A stretch of DNA of 64,000 nt. Origin: Rhodoferax sp. TS-BS-61-7 (GTDB lineage: Bacteria > Pseudomonadota > Gammaproteobacteria > Burkholderiales > Burkholderiaceae_C). Below, in pieces: positions 34,384 through 43,188 of this stretch. A program made the position numbers and the translations under genes. The notes below the pieces were generated by a model. That model was not told the origin of the DNA. It searched no databases and was given only the letters and a program-made list of their open reading frames with translations. Position 1 is the first letter of the stretch, and every line of letters starts with the position of its first letter. The DNA lies in NCBI RefSeq assembly GCF_002943465.1, contig NZ_PTQY01000001.1, positions 930,001 through 994,000 of the forward strand, written 5' to 3'.

Positions 34384-34737
34384 TTAAACCAGGGAAACCC
34401 ATTGCGGGCGTTCGGGTAAGTCTTGGTAGTGGGCTAAGTACGAAGCGGCTTTGACAACGATCCGCACGGGTTCTGCAATTAGTCGCAAAGTTTGCGACGA
34501 GCTTTGAAACGCTACGGAACAATTCGCATGGCAAACGCCGCAGTCGTTTTCAAGAGATCCAACTTCGGAGGAAACAACACCATCACCACCCGAGATAGAA
34601 CCGGAGTGTTTGTGAGTGTGATGACCAATATGTCGGATTGAAGACTTGCTCTCGTGCTGGCAATAGGTACTCACTGCAGCCCATGTCAGCTGCATAGGCA
34701 TAAGCACCAATAGAAAGACCAGAAGCCAGCGTCGCAT
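34384..34737 (-). CDS. CzcI-family/exported Cys-His-rich metal-resistance protein
   Basis: 117 residues from the ATG at 34737 (a longer start at 34833 gives a basic, unlikely N-terminus). Signal peptide 'MRRWLLVFLLVLMPMQLTWAA' followed by 'STYCQHESKSS', 'HIGHHTHKHSG' and 'NDCGVCHANCSVAF', a Cys/His-rich mature region like CzcI and related cobalt-zinc-cadmium resistance proteins. Function of CzcI is not settled; a regulatory or metal-sequestering role is inferred. First gene of the leftward operon that continues with lspA 112 bases on. Confidence 0.75.
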   Translation of the reverse strand: MRRWLLVFLLVLMPMQLTWAAVSTYCQHESKSSIRHIGHHTHKHSGSISGGDGVVSSEVGSLENDCGVCHANCSVAFQSSSQTLRLIAEPVRIVVKAASYLAHYQDLPERPQWVSLV

Positions 34738-35016
34738 GCCTGTGAGTTTAGCAGCTACAGAAGCAAGTAAACAACGCAGAAAGCCACCAGAGGGCCTATG
34801 GTTACCGCGTGTGCTTGGTAGAAAAAACATCACGTTTTAAAAGAAGTGACGTACAACACGAGCATCAAACAGACTTGCAGAACATCGACTTCAACAGCCG
34901 GCGACGGGTACGCTCAATACTTTAGCGCCGTACTCTTGCCCCAGAACACCCGATACGCATATACCGTGTAACCGATGATGACCGCCTAGTGCAGAGTTGG
35001 TGGCGCTAATTAATCA

Positions 35017-35404
35017 GTCCATGCCGCTCGTCGCTCTCTCACCAAATGCAAATGGGGAAACTGCAGAGCGCTGGGGGTATGCCGGTGCTCATGGACTCCA
35101 TGACAAATCACTAGGCGAAATCGGCGTTATCGGTAGCGTGTCCCAAGCATTTTGCGGAACCTGCAATCGAGCTCGAATTTCGACTGAGGGAAAAGTTTAT
35201 TTGTGTTTATTCGCTACGCATGGGTATGACCTGCGCAGCCTTTTGCGCCGGTCCAAAGGGTTGTCTGACTTGGAGCTTCAACATGCAATCTCAAATATTT
35301 GGAGGAAACGTGATGATCGCTATTCTGAAGCTCGCTCTACTGAGGCAATTGGTACGTTCACTGGTGGAAGTCATAGGGTAGAGATGAGCTACATCGGGGG
35401 GTGA
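35017..35404 (+). pseudogene. moaA: MoaA (GTP 3',8-cyclase) C-terminal fragment
   Basis: About 129 codons remain. They match only the C-terminal third of MoaA: '[14 protein letters not shown]...[45 protein letters not shown]' with the three C-terminal [4Fe-4S] Cys (C-x2-C-x13-C), '[13 protein letters not shown]' and the family's terminal 'RVEMSYIGG'. The radical-SAM N-terminus (CxxxCxxC, about 240 residues) is missing; a TTG at 34997 could allow translation but cannot make an active enzyme. A remnant left by a deletion or insertion. Confidence 0.85.
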
Positions 35405-35711
35405 GCACTTCTAGCTGAATTGGGTATGTTCGACGAGATACCGAGGATATTGTCACCAGGAATGTTCCCTCTACGTAACTATCCGGTGTGATGCCGCGGC
35501 CTCTTGAACAACATTAAAGGACACGAATTCTCAGTGCCAAAGCGACTTTCTACTAGTTGCCGTTTGCTCGACGTGCGAGGAATATGAAATGTTGCTGTCA
35601 AGTGGTGCGCTTTTTTTGGAAGGATGCAAAAATAGGAAATTCGAGCATTACATTTGATAATCTTGGATTATCAAATGTGATCGAGTAAATCTGCCCTTTT
35701 GCTCAAGTGGT
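35405..35711. other. 307-bp spacer between two gene remnants
   Basis: No gene recognised. It separates the MoaA fragment from the nucleotidyltransferase remnant and probably contains the join between unrelated pieces; no insertion-sequence inverted repeat was seen. Confidence 0.35.
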
Positions 35712-36023
35712 TTGCCGGAACGACCGACTTCCCTACCTGGAAATGCCCACATGGTCGCCAATGCCCGTTCCACAGATTCTTTGACTGACATTGAGCCAAG
35801 TACAACGACAAATCCAAACGCGGCTGCAGTGCACAAAGGCAAACAGTCTCATCTGCAAGGCCATGCTGAATTGAGAAAACTCCGGGAAACCAACTTCCTT
35901 TCTGGCTCCTACGCACGGGACATTGCCATATGGCCGCGTCGCAGCGGAGGCTCAGTGGAACTACCAGATGCGGACATCATCATGTTGCTTCTCCCTGATT
36001 CGGTGTGGGCGACAATGTCCTGA
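35712..36023 (+). pseudogene. CD-NTase-like nucleotidyltransferase, N-terminal remnant
   Basis: Up to 103 codons; a likely native start is the in-frame ATG at 35751 (MVANARSTDSLTDIEPSTTTNPNA). It then reads 'HLQGHAELRKLRETNFLSGSYARDIAIWPRRSGGSVELPDADIIM': GS followed by D-x-D is the nucleotidyltransferase catalytic signature, and 'FLSGSYARD.AI.PR' plus 'ELPDADII' is the wording of SMODS/CD-NTase-type enzymes of CBASS and related systems. The frame ends 13 codons after DAD (LLLPDSVWATMS), so the third Asp and helical domains are absent; relatives exceed 300 residues. No effector gene follows. Confidence 0.6.
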
Positions 36024-36051
36024 ATGACGATAGAGATCAATGCTGAGCAGT

Positions 36052-36246
36052 TCAATATCGCTTTTTCCGCTTGGAACGAGGTCGATCTCTGACATTCGGC
36101 TTGCGTTGACCAAATCGTTTTCGATCACGCCAGTACATGTAGCCGATCCAAAGCAACAGAGCCAAAGAAGCCAATCCACCATAGACCAATATGATGCTCA
36201 GCGTTTCATGCGACGCCTTGGGCAAATTGATGAGTTCGTGTGTCAT
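36052..36246 (-). CDS. Small single-pass membrane protein, hypothetical
   Basis: 64 residues: a short soluble head (MTHELINLPKASHETLS), one helix (IILVYGGLASLALLLWIGYMYW) and a strongly basic C-terminus (RDRKRFGQRKPNVRDRPRSKRKKRY), so probably N-out/C-in. It does not look like a shadow of another gene, since the opposite strand is remnant DNA. No family recognised; small tail-charged membrane peptides occur in metal loci. Ribosome-binding site weak. Confidence 0.5.
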   Translation of the reverse strand: MTHELINLPKASHETLSIILVYGGLASLALLLWIGYMYWRDRKRFGQRKPNVRDRPRSKRKKRY

Positions 36247-36323
36247 TTATAGGCCTACGGGAATTGCGCCTCTTATTTACAAGCCTACTGCAAGTACAAG
36301 GGGGGAAGACCACGGCGCCAACA

Positions 36324-36351
36324 AAAATCCCAGACAACGGTCTGGGATTTT
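36324..36351 (-). terminator. Rho-independent terminator downstream of copK
   Basis: 12-bp perfect stem AAAATCCCAGAC / GTCTGGGATTTT with a 4-base loop, followed on the minus strand by TTTTTG. It lies 67 bases past the copK stop and ends the copR-copS-copK transcript. The flanking A/T arms make it usable in both directions. Confidence 0.85.
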
Positions 36352-36417
36352 CTGGTATCGGCAACTACCGGGTCAGCCGGTCGGCTGAGCTTGTCAAGCT
36401 GACTGGAAAAGTCAGAC

Positions 36418-36705
36418 TTACTTGGTAGTGCGACCGTAATGATCGCGAATTACCGAAGAGAGCAACGCGACTTCGTCACTGTTAGCCGTAATCGTCGTTC
36501 CATCAGCGGCAGCCATGGTTTCGCCCACATTCATTCGAGTGGGGCGTCCATACTTGTCTTCCATAGCCATCTTGCCGTTCTTGAATTGGTGAACGACGGA
36601 GCCGTCCTTCAGTGGAATCGACTTGGCAATTGCCAGATCCATCGAGAAAGCAGATGCGAAAGGCACGGCCAGAGCCAGAGCGATGACAGACTTGCGGATA
36701 GACAT
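36418..36705 (-). CDS. copK: CopK-family periplasmic copper-binding protein
   Basis: 95 residues with a signal peptide (MSIRKSVIALALAVPFASAFS). The mature protein reads 'IPLKDGSVVHQFKNGKMAMEDKYGRPTRMNVGETMAAADGTTITANSDEVALL', matching CopK of Cupriavidus metallidurans in the 'LKDG..VH.FK.GKM.MED.YG....M..G..M...DG' layout, where the Met residues form the cooperative Cu(I)/Cu(II) sites. Follows copS by 154 bases in the same direction and ends at the terminator. Confidence 0.85.
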   Translation of the reverse strand: MSIRKSVIALALAVPFASAFSMDLAIAKSIPLKDGSVVHQFKNGKMAMEDKYGRPTRMNVGETMAAADGTTITANSDEVALLSSVIRDHYGRTTK

Positions 36706-36859
36706 GATTGAAATTCCTTCAAAGTGAGTGCAACCCCACGAGGGATTTCGTGGGAACGATGCGATCACTGCACCGTTGACTCCAATGTAGAAAGTTGCCC
36801 CCTACGGGAGCATGACCCACTCGTTACAAAGACGTCATGTCTCCACATGCGCTCTAGGT

Positions 36860-38254
36860 TTACTCTTGGACAAGACTTTCAGATTTGGGGAATCTGAGGG
36901 TAAAGCGCGTCACGCCGGACGTTGACGTCACGGAAATCCCACCTCCATGAGCCGCCATGATGGCGCGGGTGATCGCCAATCCCAGTCCTGCACCGTCACT
37001 TTCTGGATGGGTCCGCGATTTGTCAACGCGAAAGAACCGATCAAACAGGCGAGGCAGCATTTCCGGGCTGATGCTTGGGCCATGGTTGGACACGGTGACC
37101 TCAACGCCGTCTCCCGATTGAATTTCAATGGACACAACCGTACCAGGAGAGGCATGGCGAAGCGCATTGGAGAGCAGATTGCTCAATGCCCGTCGCAGCA
37201 TCAAGCGATCACCGCCAACCGTACCGCTGCCAACCAACTCCAGGAGAATATCCTTGTCTGAGGCCAGTGCCTCGTAGAAGTCGAACAGGGCCCGGGCCTC
37301 CACCTCCACAGCGATACTCTCTCGACTTGGAAGTGCTAGCCCATGCTCCGTTTTAGCCAAAAAAAGCATATCTGACACCATCCTGGCCAAGCGCTGTAGC
37401 TCCTCGGAGTTGGAAGCTAAAACGTCCTGATAGTCTTCATTGCTTCTTTTGGCAGACAGCGTGACTTGGGTTTCGGTGAGCAAATTGCTGATCGGTGTTC
37501 TGAGCTCGTGCGCCAGATCAGAAGAGAATTCAGAAAGTCGACGAAAGTCTTCCTGCAGGCGGTCCAGCATGTCGTTCAAGGTACCAGCGAGATCCGCCAT
37601 TTCTACCGGGACTGCTTCTACCGGCATGCGCTCCTCAAGTTTGTTGGAGGTCACGGCTTGGGCACGTGTTCGCATAATCCGAAGCGGAGCCAATCCTCGA
37701 TTGGCTGCCATCCACCCCAACACGCCACTGAACAAAGTCGCCAGAGTCACGTAAAGCATGAGAGTGGTCTGGAAATGCGTCTGAAAATGAACATGCAATT
37801 TTGTGTCTAGGGCAACCCACACAGCCAGAGGCTCATCATTTTGCAATTCTGAGTTGATCAACATACCCAGGGCGCGGTATTGATGTCCCGCACTTTGCCA
37901 ACTCTGCATTTTTTGTGACTTCAGGTCAGTTCCCACCGCACCTGCGTATCCGTCAGGAATTTCAAACTTTGCAGTCTCATAAAGCGTTTTTCCGCTGATC
38001 TGCACATGGACAATAAGCCCTTCATGGCTGTGAAGGACTTCGTTCAAGCGGTTTTGAAGATCCTGCGGTGAGTTGGCTTTCGTTGCGACCTCTTGAATCA
38101 GGTGGATTTTGTCCTCCAGAAGACTACGGTCCAAATCTTCGAAGTGCTGATTCATCGCCAAAGAGGTTACCCATCCCAGGCCCAACAGTACTGTGGCTGA
38201 AGCCAGTGTGTAAAACAGGGTGAGACGGGTGGTCAGTGAGAAGCGCTGTGTCAT
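36860..38254 (-). CDS. copS: Heavy-metal sensor histidine kinase (CopS/CusS type)
   Basis: 464 residues: transmembrane helix at 10-30, periplasmic sensor region (about 35-160), second helix (about 165-190), HAMP, then the H box '[21 protein letters not shown]', N box '[11 protein letters not shown]' and G boxes '[28 protein letters not shown]'. This is the heavy-metal sensor kinase subfamily, which detects periplasmic Cu(I)/Ag(I). Its start overlaps the copR stop by 4 bases. Confidence 0.93.
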   Translation of the reverse strand: MTQRFSLTTRLTLFYTLASATVLLGLGWVTSLAMNQHFEDLDRSLLEDKIHLIQEVATKANSPQDLQNRLNEVLHSHEGLIVHVQISGKTLYETAKFEIPDGYAGAVGTDLKSQKMQSWQSAGHQYRALGMLINSELQNDEPLAVWVALDTKLHVHFQTHFQTTLMLYVTLATLFSGVLGWMAANRGLAPLRIMRTRAQAVTSNKLEERMPVEAVPVEMADLAGTLNDMLDRLQEDFRRLSEFSSDLAHELRTPISNLLTETQVTLSAKRSNEDYQDVLASNSEELQRLARMVSDMLFLAKTEHGLALPSRESIAVEVEARALFDFYEALASDKDILLELVGSGTVGGDRLMLRRALSNLLSNALRHASPGTVVSIEIQSGDGVEVTVSNHGPSISPEMLPRLFDRFFRVDKSRTHPESDGAGLGLAITRAIMAAHGGGISVTSTSGVTRFTLRFPKSESLVQE

Positions 38255-38937
38255 GGGTTCTGTAGCGGATTTTCCAGAACATATCCCATGCCGCGTACGG
38301 TCTGGAGCAATTTGGGTTCGAACGCGTCGTCAATTTTGCTGCGCAGACGCCTTACAGCCACTTCGATGACATTGGTGTCACTGTCAAAATTCATGTCCCA
38401 GACTTGCGATGCGATCAGGGATCGAGGTAGCACTTCCCCCTGTCGGCGCATCAAAAGCTCCAGTAAACCGAATTCCTTGGAGGTCAAATCGATGCGTTTG
38501 CCTGCACGTGTCACACGGCGACGCAGCAAATCCAGCTCCAGGTCAGCTACTTTCAGTGAGGTTGCCTCGACACCGGACTTGCCGCGCCGCAAGATAGTAC
38601 GGACACGGGCCAGCAGCTCCGCAAATGAAAAAGGCTTGACCAGGTAGTCGTCTGCGCCCAGTTCCAAACCCTTGATTCGGTCCTCCACCTGATCTTTGGC
38701 GGTCAGGAACAAAACCGGAACTTCATTACCCTTGCGGCGCAGGTTACGCATCACCTCCCAGCCATCCATGCCTGGAAGCATCACATCCAAGATGATGAGA
38801 TCGTGCTCACCCTCAAGGGCAGTGTGCAGGCCATCGTTGCCGTTGTGGACCAGATCCACAATAAAACTGGCCTCTTTCAGGCCTTGTCGCAGGTATTCGC
38901 CCGTTTTGGGTTCGTCTTCAATGATCAATATCTTCAC
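38251..38937 (-). CDS. copR: Heavy-metal response regulator (CopR/CusR type)
   Basis: 228 residues, OmpR/PhoB family. Receiver '[37 protein letters not shown]' with the phosphoacceptor in '[16 protein letters not shown]' (near 52) and Lys in 'VLFLTAKD'; C-terminal winged helix ends '[36 protein letters not shown]'. It should activate the divergent copper operon through the palindromes at 38971-39006. First gene of copR-copS-copK. Confidence 0.94.
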   Translation of the reverse strand: MKILIIEDEPKTGEYLRQGLKEASFIVDLVHNGNDGLHTALEGEHDLIILDVMLPGMDGWEVMRNLRRKGNEVPVLFLTAKDQVEDRIKGLELGADDYLVKPFSFAELLARVRTILRRGKSGVEATSLKVADLELDLLRRRVTRAGKRIDLTSKEFGLLELLMRRQGEVLPRSLIASQVWDMNFDSDTNVIEVAVRRLRSKIDDAFEPKLLQTVRGMGYVLENPLQNP

Positions 38938-38970
38938 AGTCGGTGTCCTTTTCTCAAGTGTGCACCGGTT

Positions 38971-39006
38971 GACGCTAGCGTCGCCGAAGATTACAAATTT
39001 GTAATC
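38971..39006. promoter_or_regulatory. Two palindromes in the divergent copR / copper-operon promoter region
   Basis: GATTACAAATTTGTAATC (38989-39006) is an 18-bp perfect palindrome with the TTACAnnTTTGTAA arrangement typical of CopR/CusR boxes. Only six bases to its left, GACGCTAGCGTC (38971-38982) is a 12-bp perfect palindrome. They sit 35-45 bases from copR and about 70 bases before the TolC-like gene, suiting autoregulation plus activation of the rightward operon. Confidence 0.8.
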
Positions 39007-39077
39007 AAAGCGACAGCTTGGTGTTGGGACCGTCTCGATAAAGTTCAGTCAGTTTTACACAAAGCCAAAGGACTCCT

Positions 39078-40187
39078 ATGCATCGTGTTCCGATCCTGCG
39101 ACGCAAACCACTGTGGTTAGCAACGCTCGCCCTGTGTACCCTTGTGGGTACAGCATCAGCCCAACAGGCCGTGCAAGAACCTGTGGAACAGGGCACCATT
39201 GACTGGCGTAAAGCCAATGATGAGGTCTCTCAGTTCAAGCGGGGGCATGCGGATGTTCTCAAGTGGGAGCAAGCCAATGACGCAACGACTAAAGACGCTC
39301 CCGCTACGGCGCCCGACTTATGGCTCAAAACGGCGGACGCAGCCGTTCGGCAGGCATGGCGTGCACACCCTGAGCTGTCCTCTTCTTTGTCCCAGTTAGG
39401 TGCTGTCAATCAAGAGCATATCGCCCAAGGGCGATGGTTGGAGGTAGATCCCGCCGTGCGTCGCCATGTGGACGACTTTGACGCCGTTCTTGATGTCGCT
39501 GTAGACACTCGCAAGGCCTGGTGGAATGCGGTGTCAGCCCAGGCTGGACTGAAACTGCAACAGGATATGGAAGAGGCTTCGTCTGCGGCAGCTGAACTGG
39601 CCCGTCGTATGGCTCGCGTGGGCAACTGGAGCCGCATGGAGCAGGCCCAGTCTCAGTCGAAACTGGGGAATGTCAAGCTGCAAACCCTGAAATCAGCGGC
39701 AGAAGCCAAGCAGGCACAGATTGCGTTGCTCAAGACACTCAAGTTGTGGGGCATTTCCTCTAGCGTTGGCCTGCCAGACTCTCTTCCTGATGTCTCTGCG
39801 CAACCCATCACCGCAGAAGCCGTCCAAAAAGGTCTGAAAGACGTGCGTTCGGTGCTTCCACGTTCCGAGGGTCTACGTGTCCAGGGAACAGCACAACAGG
39901 CTTTCGACATTTACAAAGCGAGCTACGCGGCTGCTCGCTTGTCACAGGACGAACAAAAGCTGCGTCAGTTCATCTATGACGAAACTGTACTTCGGTACAA
40001 CGGAATGCTGCTTAGCGTCTGGGATCTTCTGACAGAGACCGCGACCCAACTGCAGTCAAGCGTCACTTCTATCAACACCAAACGCGACCTCCTCATTGCG
40101 GAAGCTGATTTGCATTGGGTGCTGCAGGGCGGTGAACCTGCGAACTTTGTGAGCATCGGCGCCGGTGGTGGTGCTTCGCCTGAGTAA
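39078..40187 (+). CDS. TolC-family outer-membrane-factor-like protein of the copper operon
   Basis: 369 residues, signal peptide ending near 'SASAQQ'. The body is helical with the repeated 'A..AR..MARVGNWSRMEQAQSQSKLGNVKLQTLKSAAEAKQAQIALLKTLKLWG' and 'QGTAQQAFDIYKASYAAARLSQDEQKLRQFIYDETVLRYNGMLLSVWDLLTE', typical of TolC-fold coiled coils; only 369 residues, shorter than pump-linked TolC proteins (about 430-470). No RND pump is in this operon; it directly precedes the multicopper oxidase, 15 bases away. A copper-specific outer-membrane role is inferred. Confidence 0.75.
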   Translation: MHRVPILRRKPLWLATLALCTLVGTASAQQAVQEPVEQGTIDWRKANDEVSQFKRGHADVLKWEQANDATTKDAPATAPDLWLKTADAAVRQAWRAHPELSSSLSQLGAVNQEHIAQGRWLEVDPAVRRHVDDFDAVLDVAVDTRKAWWNAVSAQAGLKLQQDMEEASSAAAELARRMARVGNWSRMEQAQSQSKLGNVKLQTLKSAAEAKQAQIALLKTLKLWGISSSVGLPDSLPDVSAQPITAEAVQKGLKDVRSVLPRSEGLRVQGTAQQAFDIYKASYAAARLSQDEQKLRQFIYDETVLRYNGMLLSVWDLLTETATQLQSSVTSINTKRDLLIAEADLHWVLQGGEPANFVSIGAGGGASPE

Positions 40188-40202
40188 TTAATAGGACATA
40201 CC

Positions 40203-41615
40203 ATGGATCAAACCAATTCCCGTCGTCGATTCTTTGCAGGCGCTGCCACCGCCGTTGCTGGCCTCACGGTTGCACGTTCTGCATTGGCCACTTTGCCAGA
40301 ACCCGTCATTCAGACATCCGTCAACACTGCACCACCGCTGATTCCAAACAACGGACGCCCTTACAACCCCGTCGTAACACTGAATGGCTGGACACTGCCG
40401 TGGCGTATGAATAACGGTGTCAAGGAGTTTCACCTGGTAGCAGAGCCGGTTGAGCGAGAAGTCTCCCCTGGCTTCAAAGTCAATATGTGGGGCTACAACG
40501 GCCAAAGTCCCGGCCCCACCATTGAGGTGGTGGAAGGCGACCGCGTTCGAATCTTCGTCACCAACAAGCTTCCAGAACACACAACCATCCATTGGCACGG
40601 ACAACGTTTACCCAGCGGCATGGATGGTGTGGGTGGCCTCAACCAAAAGGCTATTCCTGTCGGGAAGACCTATATGTACGAGTTTGTCGCACGCCGTCCA
40701 GGGACATTCATGTACCACCCCCACGCGGACGAAATGGTCCAGATGGCCATGGGAATGATGGGTTTCTGGGTCACACACCCCAAGGAAAAGCACCCCCATA
40801 TCAGTGATGTGGATCGGGACTTCTGTTTCTTGCTGAACGCCTTTGATGTCGAGCCTGGAACCAAAACGCCCAAGATCAACACCATGTTGGATTTCAACAT
40901 CTGGTCTTGGAACAGCCGTGTCTTCCCGGGCATCGATACGCTCAATGTGCGCCACAACGACCGGGTTCGCATCCGTGTGGGCAACCTGACAATGACCAAC
41001 CACCCCATTCACATCCACGGCCACGAATTCTTGGTCACAGGGACTGACGGGGGCCCGACACCTCCCACATCGCGCTGGTATGAGGTCACGACCGATGTAG
41101 CCGTGGGGCAAATGCGCCAGATTGAGTTCGTGGCCGACGAAGAAGGTGACTGGGCCATGCATTGCCACAAGAGCCACCACACCATGAACGCCATGGGACA
41201 CACGGTTCCCACGATGGTTGGAGTGGATCACCGGGGTCTGGTTAAAAAAATCCAGAAAGTCTCCCCAGACTACATGCTCATGGGCGAGCGCGGCATGGCA
41301 GACATGGGTGAAATGGAAATGCCGATTCCTGAAAACACCGCTCCGATGATGACTGGCCAGGCCCAGTTTGGACCGGTTGAAATGGGCGGTATGTTCAGTG
41401 TGCTCAAAGTGCGCAAGGATCAAAAGCCCGGCGACTACAGCGATCCAGGCCCTTACAAGTACCCCGCAGGCACTGTTGCTCAGGAATATACAGGTCCTCT
41501 GTCGGAACCTGCCCGTCTGCGCTCGGAAATCAGCTCTGGCAAGGCCGCAAACGACCAGCCATCGCCAGCCACCGTAATGAATGCGAAGAAGCCCAAGGCG
41601 CATTCTGGTCACTAA
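40203..41615 (+). CDS. Multicopper oxidase (CopA/CueO-like, Tat-exported)
   Basis: 470 residues with a twin-arginine signal (NSRRRFFAGAATAVAGL). The type 2/3 copper ligands are in 'TIHWHGQRLPSGMDGVGG' and 'TFMYHPHADEM', and the type 1/3 cluster in 'HPIHIHGHEF' and 'AMHCHKSHHTMNAMGH' (HCH....H....M). It oxidises Cu(I) to Cu(II) in the periplasm. The C-terminal Met-rich stretch (MADMGEMEMPIPENTAPMMTG) is the expected Cu(I)-feeding region. AGGAC sits upstream of the ATG; the TolC-like gene is 15 bases before it. Confidence 0.95.
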   Translation: MDQTNSRRRFFAGAATAVAGLTVARSALATLPEPVIQTSVNTAPPLIPNNGRPYNPVVTLNGWTLPWRMNNGVKEFHLVAEPVEREVSPGFKVNMWGYNGQSPGPTIEVVEGDRVRIFVTNKLPEHTTIHWHGQRLPSGMDGVGGLNQKAIPVGKTYMYEFVARRPGTFMYHPHADEMVQMAMGMMGFWVTHPKEKHPHISDVDRDFCFLLNAFDVEPGTKTPKINTMLDFNIWSWNSRVFPGIDTLNVRHNDRVRIRVGNLTMTNHPIHIHGHEFLVTGTDGGPTPPTSRWYEVTTDVAVGQMRQIEFVADEEGDWAMHCHKSHHTMNAMGHTVPTMVGVDHRGLVKKIQKVSPDYMLMGERGMADMGEMEMPIPENTAPMMTGQAQFGPVEMGGMFSVLKVRKDQKPGDYSDPGPYKYPAGTVAQEYTGPLSEPARLRSEISSGKAANDQPSPATVMNAKKPKAHSGH

Positions 41616-41652
41616 TTTTTCAACGTCACTATTTTTAACCCAAGGACCCACC

Positions 41653-42138
41653 ATGAAATTTGCAAAAACCTTTTCCACCATCCTCGTAGCCGCCAGCTTT
41701 GCGGTAATTTCCACCGGCGCACTGGCAAGTGGAAGCCACGGAGGTGGTCATAGTGAGGAGACTGCTATTGGAAAAGCTGGCGTCGCCACAAAAAACACAC
41801 GCACGGTAACAGTGGAGATGGCCGACAACATGCGCTACACCCCCTCTGAGATCCAGGTCAAGAAGGGCGAGACCGTTCGCTTTGTTGTGAAGAATGTGGG
41901 AAAGGTCCGTCACGAACTGAGTCTGGGGACAGAAAAAGAACTGTTGGAGCACCTGGAGCAGATGAAAAAGAACCCCGGTATGGAACATGACGAACCCAGC
42001 AAGATCACGCTGGATGCAGGCAAGCAAGGTGAAATCGTTTGGCAGTTCACAAAGTCGGGAACAGTCAACTTTGCTTGTTTGATGCCTGGCCACTTTGAGG
42101 CCGGCATGAAGGGGCAAGTGAAGGTCGGAGCCAAGTAA
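41653..42138 (+). CDS. Periplasmic cupredoxin-family protein
   Basis: 161 residues from the ATG at 41653; signal peptide ends 'ALASGSHGG', followed by an HGGGH His-rich start. The cupredoxin core has 'YTPSEIQVKKGETVRFVVKNVGKVRHELSLG' (His ligand) and 'FACLMPGHFEAGMKGQV' (Cys, His, Met ligands), that is, a type 1 copper site. It may shuttle electrons or copper between the multicopper oxidase and other carriers. 37 bases after the oxidase stop. Confidence 0.9.
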   Translation: MKFAKTFSTILVAASFAVISTGALASGSHGGGHSEETAIGKAGVATKNTRTVTVEMADNMRYTPSEIQVKKGETVRFVVKNVGKVRHELSLGTEKELLEHLEQMKKNPGMEHDEPSKITLDAGKQGEIVWQFTKSGTVNFACLMPGHFEAGMKGQVKVGAK

Positions 42139-42194
42139 ACGGCACCGATGTGTCGAGAAGCAAGTCGATTTCAACCCACAAAGGATTATTCAAC

Positions 42195-42536
42195 ATGACA
42201 CGAATCAAACACACACTCGTCGCTGCGGTTGCAGTTCTGGCAACGCTAGTCGGCGTGCCCAGTATTGCCAATGCGCAAATGGACCAGAACAAAATGGATG
42301 CAACACAGATGGCACCCATGACGGACGGCGAAATCCGCAAAGTGGATAAAGACGCTGGCAAGGTCACCATTAAGCATGGAGAGATCAAAAATCTCGACAT
42401 GCCGGGAATGACCATGATCTTTACCGCCAAAGAGAAATCGCTGTTGGACAAGGTGCAACCGGGCGATAAGGTGAAGTTCGCAGTCATCAACGACGGCGGA
42501 AAAATGGTGGTCACCGACATAAAGACGGTCAAATAA
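42195..42536 (+). CDS. CusF-like periplasmic copper-binding protein with Met in place of the site Trp
   Basis: 113 residues from the ATG at 42195; signal peptide ends 'IANAQ'. Core 'GEIRKVDKDAGKVTIKHGEIKNLDMPGMTMIFTAKEKSLLDKVQPGDKVKFAV' fits the CusF OB fold (His then MxM). In classical CusF the site is W-P-x-M-T-M; here 'DMPGMTM' puts Met where the cation-pi Trp stands, as in some CopK-linked relatives. It should bind Cu(I) or Ag(I), possibly with altered selectivity. Confidence 0.88.
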   Translation: MTRIKHTLVAAVAVLATLVGVPSIANAQMDQNKMDATQMAPMTDGEIRKVDKDAGKVTIKHGEIKNLDMPGMTMIFTAKEKSLLDKVQPGDKVKFAVINDGGKMVVTDIKTVK

Positions 42537-42657
42537 GCTACCTATTGGCAAGTGAGGCTTGCACGCAACTTCCGGAAATGACAAGGCGCCGACATGGCGC
42601 CTTGTCATTTGTCAAAGCGGAAATGGTGCTTTGCATACAAACTACTGAGGATCGGCC

Positions 42658-43131
42658 ATGAGCACTCCTTTTAAAACACAACTGCAGCGCCGAATGCTGC
42701 TCGCATCCATTTTGGTTCTGGCTTTGCCCTGCGCACATGCCGCCAGCCACGGCACCTCCATCGAAGTCTGGAAAGACCCCAACTGTGGGTGCTGTAAAGA
42801 TTGGGGCGCTCATCTGGAGAAGTCTGGCTTCACCGTAAAGGTCAATCAGAACGGCAACGATGTAGTGCGCGAGCGCTTGGGCATGCCCAGGAAATTGGGT
42901 TCCTGCCACACTGCCGTGGTCGGTGGTTATGTCATTGAAGGGCATGTGCCAGCGAATGACATCAAACGGCTGCTGAAAGAGAAACCTACCGCGATCGGCT
43001 TGTCCGTGCCGGGGATGCCTGTGGGCTCGCCGGGTATGGATGGCGCTGTATATGGGGGACGCAAAGACCCCTATGACGTCTTGTTGGTTTCCAAAGACGG
43101 CAGTTCGCGCGTGTTTCAAGGCCATCGCTAA
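42658..43131 (+). CDS. DUF411 family copper-associated protein
   Basis: 157 residues, signal peptide (residues about 8-28 ending HAAS). 'VWKDPNCGCCKDWGAHLEKSGFTV' with CxCC and 'LGSCHTAVVGGYVIEGHVPANDIKRLLKEKPTAIGLSVPGMPVGSPGM' are the DUF411 signatures, found beside copper systems. The fold resembles thioredoxin; no activity is proven. Follows the CusF-like gene in the rightward operon. Confidence 0.88.
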   Translation: MSTPFKTQLQRRMLLASILVLALPCAHAASHGTSIEVWKDPNCGCCKDWGAHLEKSGFTVKVNQNGNDVVRERLGMPRKLGSCHTAVVGGYVIEGHVPANDIKRLLKEKPTAIGLSVPGMPVGSPGMDGAVYGGRKDPYDVLLVSKDGSSRVFQGHR

Positions 43132-43188
43132 GTAGGCACTCGTGGGATTTGAGGTGTTTTGGTAGATTTTCAGGGAAAGCTAGAAAAA

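Noticed and set aside
40608..41714. 368-residue leftward ORF
   Set aside because: Antisense to the multicopper oxidase and cupredoxin genes; no domains.
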